From Shinella sp. SUS2 (lineage in GTDB: Bacteria; Pseudomonadota; Alphaproteobacteria; Rhizobiales; Rhizobiaceae), in the NCBI RefSeq assembly GCF_001262505.1, contig NZ_KQ410744.1, forward strand, positions 1 through 64,000: a stretch of 64,000 nucleotides of DNA. The letters are read 5' to 3'. The position numbers and the translations under genes were made by a program. Under the pieces are notes generated by a model, which worked only from the letters and a program-made list of their open reading frames with translations, was not told the DNA's origin and ran no database searches. Of the stretch, positions 43,358 to 52,234 are shown in pieces (position 1 is the first letter of the stretch; every line of letters starts with the position of its first letter).

Positions 43358-44131
43358 ATGATTTCCGCCGATTTCATGCACCGGATCGCCGCGGTCGCCG
43401 CGCGGGAAACCCTGCCGCGCTTCCGCCAGCCGGGCCTCGTCGCCAACAAGCTGGCGGGCGGTTTCGACCCCGTGACGGAGGCTGACCGCGAAACGGAAAA
43501 GGCGATCCGCGCGCTGATCCGTGCCGAATTTCCGGACCACGGCATTCTCGGCGAGGAATTTGGCGCGGAGGGTGCGGACAACCGGCATGTCTGGGTGATC
43601 GATCCGATCGACGGGACGCGCTCCTTCATTTCCGGCATCCCGCTCTGGGGCACGCTTGTCGGCCTGACGGACCATGGCGACGCCATCGCCGGCGTGATGG
43701 TGCAACCCTTCATCGGCGAACTGTTTTACGCCACTGGGCAAGGCGCGCACTATGAGGGACCGCACGGCAAGGCCCGGCTTTCCACGCGTGCTACCAAAAG
43801 CCTCGCTGAGGCGACGCTCTGCACCACCACGCCCGCGATCTTCGAACCTCGGCAGAGGGCCGCCTTCGAACGGCTGGAACGGCAGGTCTGCCTGTCGCGC
43901 TACGGCACGGATTGTTATGCCTATTGCATGCTCGCCGTCGGAGGGATCGACCTTGTGGTGGAGGCGGGCCTGCAACCCTACGACATCGTCGCCCTCATCC
44001 CGATCATCGAGCAGGCCGGTGGCGTGGTGAGCGATTGGACGGGTGGACCGGCAGAAAAGGGTGGCGCCATCATCGCCGCCGCCTCGGCCGGGCTGCACGC
44101 TGCAGGGCTGGATATCCTGAACTCGGCATAA
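43358..44131 (+). CDS. Inositol-monophosphatase-family phosphatase, HisN-like
   Basis: A 257 aa lithium-sensitive-type phosphatase. Metal motifs are GEEFG (Glu), WVIDPIDGTRSFISG (DxxDGT) and the C-terminal WTGG region in place of WD. The WVIDPIDGTRSFISGIPLWG pattern is typical of IMPase-type histidinol-phosphate phosphatases (HisN) and their relatives. It would remove a phosphate added by, or derived from, the kinase steps, or act on the imported phospho-compound as AccG does in agrocinopine use. It is the last gene before a strong terminator. Confidence 0.85.
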   Translation: MISADFMHRIAAVAARETLPRFRQPGLVANKLAGGFDPVTEADRETEKAIRALIRAEFPDHGILGEEFGAEGADNRHVWVIDPIDGTRSFISGIPLWGTLVGLTDHGDAIAGVMVQPFIGELFYATGQGAHYEGPHGKARLSTRATKSLAEATLCTTTPAIFEPRQRAAFERLERQVCLSRYGTDCYAYCMLAVGGIDLVVEAGLQPYDIVALIPIIEQAGGVVSDWTGGPAEKGGAIIAAASAGLHAAGLDILNSA

Positions 44132-44166
44132 GTTCCCCTGCAGAGTGATCCTTCCTCTGTGGTTTG

Positions 44167-44194
44167 ACCGGTGCCTCTGGCACCGGTTCTTTTT
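44167..44194 (+). terminator. Rho-independent terminator of the amidase-transporter-kinase operon
   Basis: ACCGGTGCC (44167-44175), loop TCT, GGCACCGGT (44179-44187), then TCTTTTTTG. A nine-pair perfect stem with a clear T tract 35 bp after the phosphatase stop. The remainder of the gap to 44603 (about 400 bp) holds no convincing gene. Confidence 0.85.
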
Positions 44195-44603
44195 TGCAAG
44201 AAGAGCGGGCCTCCAACTCCGGTGAGGGATCTGATAGCGCAAGGCGAGCCTCGTGGTGCATCCTGATATCGCGGGGACACGCGTGTCGCCTGACACGCTG
44301 GAGGCCATTCGAAGGGTACGATCTTGTGTCGCTCGTCGAGAGCAATACGGGAGCAGGCACGCTTTGCTGCGACCTCCTTGCGAAGGATAACCCATTGACG
44401 ATATTCGCAAGTCTCACTTCATGTCCGATCTCTCATGCCCCCTTTCAGCGCGTGGTGCGCCTCGCCTTTGCAAGGTGGAGCTGTCCGGGGTTCGATGCGG
44501 CCGAAGACAACGTATAGTGGGCCGGCAATAGCGGCCGAAGACGATATGCCCTCCACCTTTGCTTCTTCGACGTCATAGTACTCGCTCGTAGCATCGCACG
44601 GTA

Positions 44604-46073
44604 TCACGGCCGGGACAGGGCCTCAGCAAGAACGTGGGAATAGGTTTTCATCCGTTCCGCCGGCACGTTGGCGTAGCCAAGGATCAGGGCGCCGGGGCGC
44701 GTGGTCGCGATAGTGTAGTCTGAAAGCGGGTAGCATTGCAGGCCGGCCTCCAGTACGGCGCGCTGCGCGGCCCGGTCTTCGCGCCCGTTCGCGAGCCAAA
44801 CCAGAGCATTCAGTCCGCTGTCGGAACAATCGATAGCGGCAAGCCCGGCAAGGGCTGTTCGTCCGGCATCGAAAAACGCGTTGCGGCGCTCGGCATAGAG
44901 GCTGCGCATACGGCGCAGGTGGCTCGCGAAATGGCCGCCACCGATGAACTCTGCGAGAGCGAGCTGTGTCTCGACAGGCACGCTGCGATGGATCAGGCCC
45001 GAAAGATTGCGGAAGGTTCCAACCAGCGCCGGCGGCAAGACGAGATAGCCGACACGGATACCGGGATAGAGCGCCTTGCTGAAACTGCCCGCGTAGATCA
45101 CCCTTCCGTGGCTGTCTATGGAGCGCATCGAAGGCAGCGGTGCGCCATCGTAGCGGAACTCGCTGTCGTAATCGTCTTCGATGATCCAGGCTTCGTTTGC
45201 CCGTGCCCATTCAAGAAGAGCGAGGCGGCGGGGCAGGGAAAGCGTAACGCCGAGCGGGTGATGGCGCGAGGGCATGACGAAGGCGAGCCGTGCGTCGGGA
45301 TAACGCACCATGGCGTCCGCGACATCCATGCCGTCGGCATCGACATCGGCAAGGCAGAGGTTGAGGCCAAGTGTGCGCAACAGGTTTGAGGTGATGACGG
45401 GGCCGGGGTCTTCGAACCAGATACCGTCGCCGGGATCGGCCAATGCCAGTACGGCGAGCGTGAAGGCGGCGTGCCCGCCGGGCGTGATGACGATCTGCTC
45501 CGGGTCACATGGATCGCGCCGGTGCAAGGCGAGATACTCAGCGATCCGCTGACGCAGGACCAGTTCTCCCGCGACATCGCCATAGCCCATGCCCGCCCTG
45601 CCGCCGCGGACAACCGTATTCCAGCATTTACGCCAGATGGCGAAAGGAAACCGGTCGAGCGCCGGCTGGTTGGGCAGGAACGGTTTTGGTTCAACGCGGC
45701 CGATCTCTGCTGAAACCCCGCGCGACAGGACGCCGATCCGCGACAGCCTCGGCGGTACATCGTCCCCGGTCTCGGCAAACCGCGCTTTCGCCGGTCGGTG
45801 CGGCAGGGCGGCTGAGACAAAGGTGCCGGCCCCTTGTCGCGCCTCCAGATATCCCTCGGCCTTCAGGTTCTCCAGCACCCGCACGAGGGTCTGACGCGAC
45901 AGGCCAAGCTCCTCGGCAAGGATGCGGCTTGCCGGCAGGCGCGTGCCGGCACGCAGGTGCCCCTGCAGGATGGCCGTGCGCAGCTGGTCCTGTACCTGCC
46001 GGAATTTCGGCAGGGCGATGCCCGTGTCCAGACGAAGGAAGGGCAGGAGCGGACCTTCGAGCTGCTTGGCCAA
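44604..46073 (-). CDS. MocR-type regulator (GntR winged helix fused to aminotransferase-like PLP domain)
   Basis: A 489 aa MocR/PdxR-type protein. The N-terminal GntR winged helix (FRQVQDQLRTAILQGHLRAG, LSRQTLVRVLENL) is joined by a linker to a fold-type I aminotransferase-like domain from about residue 145, with PLP motifs IIEDDYDSEFRYDGAPLPS and the Schiff-base Lys in YAGSFSKALYPGIRVGY. These proteins sense amino-acid or PLP-related ligands. I chose the TTG at 46073 because GGAGG lies 6 bp before it; a TTG at 46133 and a GTG at 46106 lack ribosome sites. It is divergent from the next ABC operon, with three direct repeats in the gap. Confidence 0.85.
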   Translation of the reverse strand: MAKQLEGPLLPFLRLDTGIALPKFRQVQDQLRTAILQGHLRAGTRLPASRILAEELGLSRQTLVRVLENLKAEGYLEARQGAGTFVSAALPHRPAKARFAETGDDVPPRLSRIGVLSRGVSAEIGRVEPKPFLPNQPALDRFPFAIWRKCWNTVVRGGRAGMGYGDVAGELVLRQRIAEYLALHRRDPCDPEQIVITPGGHAAFTLAVLALADPGDGIWFEDPGPVITSNLLRTLGLNLCLADVDADGMDVADAMVRYPDARLAFVMPSRHHPLGVTLSLPRRLALLEWARANEAWIIEDDYDSEFRYDGAPLPSMRSIDSHGRVIYAGSFSKALYPGIRVGYLVLPPALVGTFRNLSGLIHRSVPVETQLALAEFIGGGHFASHLRRMRSLYAERRNAFFDAGRTALAGLAAIDCSDSGLNALVWLANGREDRAAQRAVLEAGLQCYPLSDYTIATTRPGALILGYANVPAERMKTYSHVLAEALSRP

Positions 46074-46086
46074 GGCTAGCCTCCAA

Positions 46087-46140
46087 ATTGGTACAGTTGA
46101 ATGCACAATAATGGACGTTTGATTGTTATCCAATTGTTAC
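46087..46140. promoter_or_regulatory. Three direct repeats ATTGKTAY, MocR operator candidate
   Basis: ATTGGTAC (46087-46094), ATTGTTAT (46122-46129) and ATTGTTAC (46133-46140) are near-identical octamers on the same strand. The last two are spaced 11 bp apart, one helical turn, and the first lies 35 bp away. MocR proteins commonly bind spaced direct repeats in divergent promoters. The repeats sit just upstream of the chosen MocR start, so autoregulation and control of the ABC operon are both plausible. Confidence 0.45.
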
Positions 46141-46296
46141 ATGCTCTGCCTACACGAAACGCACCGATGCAGCCCCGAAGGACGCAGACAGAGTGCGGGG
46201 GAACCGGAATGCCCGGACCGTGATCGCGGCCGGATGCAGATGCCCACCGGCAGCCAATGCTCACCAGCCGTCGCAGACGGCAAACAGGAGGACTCC

Positions 46297-47415
46297 ATGA
46301 CGACGCGCCTATCCCATGCCGCCCGCTCGGCTTTCGTTTCCACGCTTGCCATTGCCGCCGCGCTGCCGGGCCTTGCCCGTGCAGAGGCGCCGCAGGATCT
46401 TATCGATGCTGCCACGAAGGAAGGCATGTTGACGGTCATTGCCCTACCGCACGACTGGTGCAACTACGGCGAGGTTATTGAAGGCTTCAAGGCGAAATAT
46501 CCCGGTATCACCGTCAACGAACTGAACCCCGATGCCGGCACGGCCGACGAGCTGGAGGCGATCCGTTCCAACAAGGGCAATACGGGCTCGCAGGCGCCGG
46601 ATGTCGTCGATCTCGGCCTTGCCTTTGCGCCCGCCGCTACGAAGGAAGGCCTGCTGCAGCCCTACAAGGTGGCGACCTGGGAGGAGATCCCCGACAACAT
46701 CAAGGATGCGGATGGGTATTGGTATGGCGACTACTACGGCGTCATGGCCTTCGGCATCAACAAGGACCTGATCCAGACCCCGCCGGCTGACTGGGCCGAC
46801 CTCACCAAGCCGGAATATTCCGGCTCCGTCGCCCTCACCGGCGACCCACGCTCCTCGGCGCAGGCGATCCTGGCGCTGATGTCGGCGGGCATTTCGCGCG
46901 GTGCGCAGCCGGGCGCCGATTCCGGAGCCAAAGGTCTGGAACTCTTCGCGGAGCTGAACAAGGCCGGCAATTTCGTGCCGGTTCTCGGCAAGGCCGGCAC
47001 CATCGCCCAGGGCCAGACGCCGATCATCGCCGCCTGGGACTACAACCTGCTCTCCTGGCGGGACGCGCTGAACGGCAATCCGCCGATGGATGTCATCGTG
47101 CCGGCCACCGGTGTGGTCGCCGGTGTCTACGTACAGGCGATCTCGGCCTATGCACCGCATCCGAATGCGGCAAAGCTCTGGATGGAATATCTTTATTCCG
47201 ACGAGGGCCAGACCGGTTGGCTGAAAGGCTATTGCCACCCGGCACGCTTCAACGCCATGCTGAAGGCCGGAAAATTCCCGCAGGACCTGCTCGACAAGCT
47301 GCCGCCGGCAGAAGCCTATGAAAAGGCGATCTTCCCGACCGTCGAGGCGCTCGATGCCAACAAGAGCGCCATTGTCGAAGGCTGGGACAAGGTGGTCGGC
47401 GCCAACGTGAAGTAA
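46297..47415 (+). CDS. ABC transporter binding protein, iron/polyamine/phosphonate class
   Basis: A 372 aa periplasmic binding protein of the SBP_bac_6/8 group (AfuA, PotD and phosphonate-type relatives). The signal peptide ends near GLARAEA (residue about 30). The mature protein includes VIALPHDWCNYGEVIEGFKA and YWYGDYYGVMAFGINKDL, a typical second-lobe motif. The ATG at 46297 has CAGGAGG upstream and is preferred over an in-frame start 174 bp earlier. It starts an operon with two permeases, a PotA-like ATPase and two enzymes. The substrate is unknown; MocR control hints at an amine or amino-acid derivative. Confidence 0.85.
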   Translation: MTTRLSHAARSAFVSTLAIAAALPGLARAEAPQDLIDAATKEGMLTVIALPHDWCNYGEVIEGFKAKYPGITVNELNPDAGTADELEAIRSNKGNTGSQAPDVVDLGLAFAPAATKEGLLQPYKVATWEEIPDNIKDADGYWYGDYYGVMAFGINKDLIQTPPADWADLTKPEYSGSVALTGDPRSSAQAILALMSAGISRGAQPGADSGAKGLELFAELNKAGNFVPVLGKAGTIAQGQTPIIAAWDYNLLSWRDALNGNPPMDVIVPATGVVAGVYVQAISAYAPHPNAAKLWMEYLYSDEGQTGWLKGYCHPARFNAMLKAGKFPQDLLDKLPPAEAYEKAIFPTVEALDANKSAIVEGWDKVVGANVK

Positions 47416-47425
47416 GTCCGTGCCT

Positions 47426-47455
47426 GTCCGAAGGCTTCCCGCAGAGCCTTCGGAC
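47426..47455 (+). terminator. Perfect 11-bp hairpin after the binding-protein gene
   Basis: GTCCGAAGGCT (47426-47436) pairs perfectly with AGCCTTCGGAC (47445-47455) around an eight-base loop, 11 bp past the binding-protein stop and 25 bp before the permease ATG. No T tract follows, so stabilisation or attenuation is more likely than termination. Confidence 0.6.
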
Positions 47456-47479
47456 CCACTGTTCCCAGGAAACAATCCG

Positions 47480-48364
47480 ATGACGACAAGCGCCGCTTCT
47501 CTGCCGGCGGCCTTGCGGCCGCGGCAGCTTCTCAACTGGCTCGGGGTTGCCCCGTTCTTCCTCTTCGCCACGCTGTTCCTGATCCTGCCGACGCTCAACA
47601 TCGTCATCGGCGCCTTCCGCAATCCTGAAGGGCACGTGACGCTGGACAATCTCGGCAAGCTCCTGTCGCCTTCCATCCGGTCAGCCTTCTGGATCTCCAT
47701 CGAACTCAGCCTGCTGACGGCGGCGCTGGGTTGCCTTTTCGGCTTCCTTGTTGCCGCTGCCATCACGCTCGGTGACCTGCCGCGCTGGCTTCGCAACGGC
47801 ATTCTCACCTTTTCGGGCGTCGCTTCGAACTTCGCCGGCGTGCCGCTTGCCTTCGCCTTCATCGCCACGCTCGGCCGCCTCGGTTTCGTGACGATGCTGC
47901 TGCGCAACTGGTTCGGCATCAATCTCTACGGCTCCGGCTTCAACATCGTTTCGTTCCTCGGGCTGGCACTGACGTATCTCTATTTCCAGATCCCACTGAT
48001 GGTGCTGATCATCACGCCCGCGCTGGAGGGCCTGCGCCGCGAATGGCGCGAGGCGGCCGAAAGCCTCGGGGCGACCGGTGCGCAGTACTGGCGGATGGTG
48101 GCGCTGCCGGTGCTGTGGCCGTCGCTGCTCGGCACGCTCGCGCTGCTCTTCGCCAATGCCTTCGGTGCGGTCGCCACCGCCATCGCGCTCACCGGTTCCT
48201 CGTTGTCCATCGCGCCCATCGTGCTCTTTGCGCAGATCCGTGGCGACGTGCTCAACGATCCGCATCTCGGCTATGCCATTGCCTTCGGGATGATCCTGCT
48301 CACCGCGATCGCCAACGGCATCTACATCCTCTTGCGCATGCGTGCCGAACGGTGGGTCAAATGA
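47480..48364 (+). CDS. ABC transporter permease 1 (PotB/FbpB-like)
   Basis: A 294 aa inner-membrane permease with six hydrophobic helices and the EAA loop GLRREWREAAESLGATGAQYWRMVALP (about residues 183-208). The ATG at 47480 follows CAGGAAA; the in-frame start 60 bp upstream lies inside the hairpin. It overlaps the second permease gene by 4 bp (ATGA). Confidence 0.88.
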   Translation: MTTSAASLPAALRPRQLLNWLGVAPFFLFATLFLILPTLNIVIGAFRNPEGHVTLDNLGKLLSPSIRSAFWISIELSLLTAALGCLFGFLVAAAITLGDLPRWLRNGILTFSGVASNFAGVPLAFAFIATLGRLGFVTMLLRNWFGINLYGSGFNIVSFLGLALTYLYFQIPLMVLIITPALEGLRREWREAAESLGATGAQYWRMVALPVLWPSLLGTLALLFANAFGAVATAIALTGSSLSIAPIVLFAQIRGDVLNDPHLGYAIAFGMILLTAIANGIYILLRMRAERWVK

Positions 48365-49149
48365 CGGGAAAACGCTTCTGGTCTTTGATTGCCGTTGTAC
48401 TTGGCGGCGTCTATTTCCTGCTGCCGCTCGCCGGCATGGTCGATTTCTCGATGCGCATGAAGCGCGGCGAATACAGCTTGGAAGCCTATCGGATCGTGCT
48501 TTCCGACCCACAGTTCCAGCAGACCTTCCTCTATTCGGTCGTGCTGGCCCTGCTGACCATCGTGCTCGGCATTCTGCTGGTTGTGCCAACGGCCTATTTC
48601 GTACGGCTCAGGCTTCCCGGCCTTCGGCCCGTCATCGAGTTCATCACGCTCCTGCCGCTGGTCATTCCGCCCATCGTCATCGTCTTTGGCTACATCCGCA
48701 TCTACAACACCTCCTCGATCCTGCCGTTGACGGGAACTTGGTGGGGCACCAACCTGCTGTTGCTCTTCGGCTATGCGACGCTGGCGCTGCCCTACATGTA
48801 CCGCTCGGTCGACACGGGCCTACGCACCATCGACATCGCCAGCCTCACCGAGGCGGCGCAGTCGCTCGGATCCGGCTGGGCGCGCATCCTTGCCGTCGTC
48901 ATCCTGCCGAACGTTTTCGTCTCGGTGCTGTCGGGCGCCTTCCTGACCTTCGCGATCGTCATCGGCGAATACGTCTTCGCGGCGCTGCTGAACGTCAGCA
49001 CCTTCGGCCCCTACATGGTCTGGATGGGCGGCAACCGGGCCTACGAGCCTTCCGCGCTCGCCGTCGTCGCCTTCGCCATCACCTGGGCCTGTATGGGGCT
49101 GATCCAACTCGTTACCCGCTTTTCCAAATTTTCCACCGCGAGGCGCTGA
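48361..49149 (+). CDS. ABC transporter permease 2 (PotC-like)
   Basis: A 262 aa permease with six hydrophobic helices, conserved PLVIPPIVIVFGYIR and the EAA loop DIASLTEAAQSLGSGWARI. The ATG at 48361 overlaps the first permease stop. It pairs with permease 1 to form the channel of the importer. Confidence 0.88.
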   Translation: MTGKRFWSLIAVVLGGVYFLLPLAGMVDFSMRMKRGEYSLEAYRIVLSDPQFQQTFLYSVVLALLTIVLGILLVVPTAYFVRLRLPGLRPVIEFITLLPLVIPPIVIVFGYIRIYNTSSILPLTGTWWGTNLLLLFGYATLALPYMYRSVDTGLRTIDIASLTEAAQSLGSGWARILAVVILPNVFVSVLSGAFLTFAIVIGEYVFAALLNVSTFGPYMVWMGGNRAYEPSALAVVAFAITWACMGLIQLVTRFSKFSTARR

Positions 49150-49151
49150 CC

Positions 49152-50210
49152 ATGGCCTTTCTCGACATTCACCACCTGAAAAAGTCTTTCGGCGCACTGC
49201 ACGTCGTGAAAGACTTCACCCTCGGCATCGAAAAGGGCGAATTCGTCTCCTTCCTCGGCCCTTCCGGCTGCGGCAAGACGACGGTGCTGCGCATGGTCGC
49301 CGGCTTCGAGACGCCGACATCGGGCGCAATCCGCATCGACGGGCGCGACATTACGGGCCTTCCGGCCAACCGGCGCAAGATCGGCATGGTCTTCCAGGCC
49401 TATGCCCTCTTTCCCAACCTGACCGTTGCCGACAATATCGGCTTCGGCCTCAAGGTGGCGGGAGAAGACAAGGCGGCGACCGCACGGCGCGTCGGCGAAA
49501 TGCTGGAGTTGATCGGATTGCCGCGGCTCGGCGACCGCTACCCCTACCAACTCTCCGGTGGCCAGCAGCAACGCGTGGCGCTTGCCCGTGCGCTGGCACC
49601 GAGCCCGCAGGTGCTGCTGCTCGACGAGCCGCTCTCGGCGCTTGATGCAAAGATCCGTGTCAGCCTGCGAGAAGAAATCCGCCGTATCCAGCAGGATCTC
49701 GGCATCACCACCATCTTCGTCACGCATGACCAGGAGGAAGCGCTCTCCATATCCGACCGCATCGTCGTCATGCATCAGGGCATTGCCGATCAGGTCGGCA
49801 CGCCTTTCGACATCTACAGCCGCCCGACGACGCGGTTCGTGGCGGAGTTCGTCGGCACGCTCAATCTCGTCGATGCCGATGTGGTCGAGGCTGCGAGCGG
49901 CAGGGTGCGCATTGGCGACGTGCCCGTCGTGCTGAACCGGTCGTTGTCCGCCCGTAACGGTGAGCGCATCCGTCTGGCGCTGCGGCCGGAGACAGTGGCG
50001 CTCGGGCACGCCGAGGGACACGGTATCTTGCTTTCCGGCTGTATTGCCGAGGTGCATTTCCTCGGTTCGGTGATCCGCGTCCGCGTGGACGTCGGGGGCC
50101 AGCTGGTCTCCCTTGATATGTTCAACCAGCCGGACCGGCCGCCGCCGGCCGTGGGTGCGCTCGTTAAGGTCAGCATCTCGGATCGCGATCTTCTGGTGCT
50201 GGCGGCCTGA
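49152..50210 (+). CDS. ABC transporter ATP-binding protein (PotA/FbpC-like)
   Basis: A 352 aa ATPase with Walker A GPSGCGKTT (about residues 37-45), Q-loop VFQAYALFPNL, signature LSGGQQQRVALARAL, Walker B LLLDEPLSALD and switch FVTHDQEEAL. The C-terminal TOBE domain (from about residue 280; RIRLALRPETVALG) is typical of PotA-type importers. The gene starts 2 bp after the permease stop. Confidence 0.92.
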   Translation: MAFLDIHHLKKSFGALHVVKDFTLGIEKGEFVSFLGPSGCGKTTVLRMVAGFETPTSGAIRIDGRDITGLPANRRKIGMVFQAYALFPNLTVADNIGFGLKVAGEDKAATARRVGEMLELIGLPRLGDRYPYQLSGGQQQRVALARALAPSPQVLLLDEPLSALDAKIRVSLREEIRRIQQDLGITTIFVTHDQEEALSISDRIVVMHQGIADQVGTPFDIYSRPTTRFVAEFVGTLNLVDADVVEAASGRVRIGDVPVVLNRSLSARNGERIRLALRPETVALGHAEGHGILLSGCIAEVHFLGSVIRVRVDVGGQLVSLDMFNQPDRPPPAVGALVKVSISDRDLLVLAA

Positions 50211-50249
50211 GGTATGGAGCACAACGATCCTTGCGGAGGGAACGTCATC

Positions 50250-51281
50250 GTGACGGAAATGCCATGGGGCGACGAAACACGTCCGGACTGGCGGAAAAAG
50301 GTGGCCGCGATGCCATCGGCATGTCGCGCCCGGCTTGCCGTGCGGGCGCGCTCTGCTCCGCTCTTTGCCCATGCCTATGCCTTTCACCTCAACATGCGCT
50401 TCGGCGGCATGACGCCGCTGCACCTTGCGGACTTTGCCGCGGCGCATCGCCTTCCTGGTCTCAAGCTGCATGTCGATGATGGGGAACAGGCCAGCCTCGC
50501 CCGCATGGATGACGACGCGCTCGCCGCCTTCGCCAGGCACCTGAAGGCCCGCGCGCTGGAACTCCATGTCGAGACCAGCACGACAGAGGAGAGCGGCCTT
50601 GCCGATGCTGTGCGTATCGCGCTTGCCACGGGTGCGACTTCCCTGCGCTGCTATCCGCGCTACGAGGGACGGGTGTCGCAGATCATTGCCTGGACGATTG
50701 CCGATCTCCGGCGTCTCGCGGCGTTCGATCCGGCAAGCCGGCTGCGTTATACGCTGGAGCAGCATGAGGATCTGAAATCGGAAGAACTCGTCCAAATCAT
50801 TGGCGCTGTCGCCAATCCGCGCCTCAGCCTGCTCTTCGATTTCGGCAACATGATCAATGCCTTCGAGCTGCCGATGGCGGCGCTCGCAATCCAGGCGCCA
50901 GAGATCACCGAGGTTCATGTCAAGGATTGCCTGGTCAAGCCTGACCGCGGTGGCTGGGCGCATCTGGCCTGCGTGTCGGGCGCGGGGCATCTGCCGATGC
51001 AGGCGATGTTCGTGGATCTGCTCCTGCTCGGCAAGGACCGCCCGCAGGTCCTCGCCTTCGGCCTGGAGGAGGAGGAGGGGTATTTCGCCCCGGCACTGCG
51101 CCGGCCTTCCGATGGGCCGGACCCCTTCATTCCCGCCCGGACGGCGAGCTTCACCGATCTTGGGCCCGGGGATCTTGCGGCGCGTCTCGTCCGCGAGACA
51201 GCCGCCGCCCATCGGCAGATAAAGACGATCCGTACCATGCTCGACGATATCGCGCAGGAAGCCGAAAGGACCGAGGGATGA
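50250..51281 (+). CDS. TIM-barrel sugar-phosphate-isomerase-like protein
   Basis: A 343 aa protein with the pattern of xylose-isomerase-like TIM barrels (AP_endonuc_2 fold): LKLHVDDGEQASLARM, ALELHVETSTT, RYTLEQHEDLKSEELVQII, LSLLFDFGNMINAF and ITEVHVKDCLV. The acidic and His residues at strand ends (LEQHED, DFGN, HVKD) would form a divalent-metal site. The GTG at 50250 is chosen because GGAGGG lies 9 bp upstream; an ATG at 50214 has its GAGG too close. The reaction is unknown. It sits between the ATPase and phosphatase genes and overlaps the latter by 4 bp. Confidence 0.75.
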   Translation: MTEMPWGDETRPDWRKKVAAMPSACRARLAVRARSAPLFAHAYAFHLNMRFGGMTPLHLADFAAAHRLPGLKLHVDDGEQASLARMDDDALAAFARHLKARALELHVETSTTEESGLADAVRIALATGATSLRCYPRYEGRVSQIIAWTIADLRRLAAFDPASRLRYTLEQHEDLKSEELVQIIGAVANPRLSLLFDFGNMINAFELPMAALAIQAPEITEVHVKDCLVKPDRGGWAHLACVSGAGHLPMQAMFVDLLLLGKDRPQVLAFGLEEEEGYFAPALRRPSDGPDPFIPARTASFTDLGPGDLAARLVRETAAAHRQIKTIRTMLDDIAQEAERTEG

Positions 51282-52063
51282 ACGCCCAGACCACCTGCCC
51301 GCCAGCCTTCCTGGCGCTTGCCCATGCGATGGCGGACGCCGCTGCAGAAGCGATCCGTCCCTGGTTCCGCAGGTGGATCGCCGTCGATGCGAAGGCCGAC
51401 GCCAGCCCCGTCACCATCGCCGACCGCGATGCGGAAACGGTCATGCGTCGGATGATCGAGGCGGAATGCCCCGAGCACGGCATAAGAGGCGAGGAATTCG
51501 GTATCTGCCGGGCCGATGCGGATTGGGTTTGGGTGCTCGACCCGATCGACGGCACGAAATCTTTCCTCTCCGGCTCGTTCGCCTTCGGCACGCAGATTGC
51601 ACTGCTTCACCGGGGCAAGCCCGTTCTCGGCCTGATCAACCAACCGATCACCGGCGAACGCTGGCTTGGTGTGGACGCCGTGGCCACACTCAACGGCGAG
51701 CCGATCCGCACCCTCGACAGAATGCGGCTCGAGGAAGCGATCCTCTACACGTCTGCCCCCGAGCAGTTCGGTTGTGCGGGTCGCGAGCGTTTCGAAGCCC
51801 TTGCGGCAAGGGTCCGCTTCAGTCGCTTTTCGCATGATTGTTACGCCGCCGGCCTCCTGGCCCTCGGCGGGATCGACCTTCTCGTCGAAAGCAACGTCTT
51901 CGACTATGACATCCTTCCGCAGCTGCCCATCATAGAGGCGGCGGGCGGGGTCGTGACCGATTGGGAGGGGCGGCCACTTGCCGACGCGTCTCGATACAGC
52001 ACTGTGTTGATGGCGGCCAATGAGGAAATCCACCGGGCGGCATTGGATATCCTGTCTCGATAG
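51278..52063 (+). CDS. Inositol-monophosphatase-family phosphatase, HisN-like (second copy)
   Basis: A 261 aa phosphatase of the IMPase family. Metal motifs are RGEEFG, WVLDPIDGTKSFLSG and the C-terminal AAGGVVTDWEG, with the WD pair intact. It is a paralogue, not a duplicate, of the protein at 43358. It ends the MocR-linked ABC operon just as the other ends the DeoR-linked one. The substrate is likely a phosphorylated form of the transported compound or a product of the TIM-barrel enzyme. Start overlaps the previous stop (ATGA). Confidence 0.85.
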   Translation: MNAQTTCPPAFLALAHAMADAAAEAIRPWFRRWIAVDAKADASPVTIADRDAETVMRRMIEAECPEHGIRGEEFGICRADADWVWVLDPIDGTKSFLSGSFAFGTQIALLHRGKPVLGLINQPITGERWLGVDAVATLNGEPIRTLDRMRLEEAILYTSAPEQFGCAGRERFEALAARVRFSRFSHDCYAAGLLALGGIDLLVESNVFDYDILPQLPIIEAAGGVVTDWEGRPLADASRYSTVLMAANEEIHRAALDILSR

Positions 52064-52192
52064 TGATCACAGGATTTGGCATCCGGCGGTTACCGAAAGC
52101 AATCGTGTCGGGTCGCTCGAATGCTGCGCAGCTGATCGAGCGGTTCGGCAACCACGCTTCATCCGGATGAGAACACTTTGTTCGCATAAGGA

Positions 52193-52225
52193 GGGCCGCT
52201 TCGAGATGGTCTCCGCAAGCGGCCC
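52193..52225. terminator. Hairpin between convergent phosphatase and cueR genes
   Basis: GGGCCGCTT (52193-52201) pairs with AAGCGGCCC (52217-52225); the intervening bases contain a second small stem (GAGA/TCTC). It lies in the 171-bp gap between two convergent genes and is probably a shared terminator, although the T tract is weak on both strands. Confidence 0.55.
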
Positions 52226-52234
52226 TTGTCGCCC

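Noticed and set aside
41251..43713. 820-codon minus-strand frame opposite the amidohydrolase and kinase genes
   Set aside because: Spans several intact plus-strand genes and shows only codon-bias openness.
44132..44603. Small minus-strand frames in the gap after the terminator
   Set aside because: No ribosome sites, no recognisable motif and no coding continuity with neighbours.
49041..51212. 723-codon minus-strand frame opposite the PotA-like ATPase and TIM-barrel genes
   Set aside because: Same artefact; crosses gene boundaries of a clear operon.
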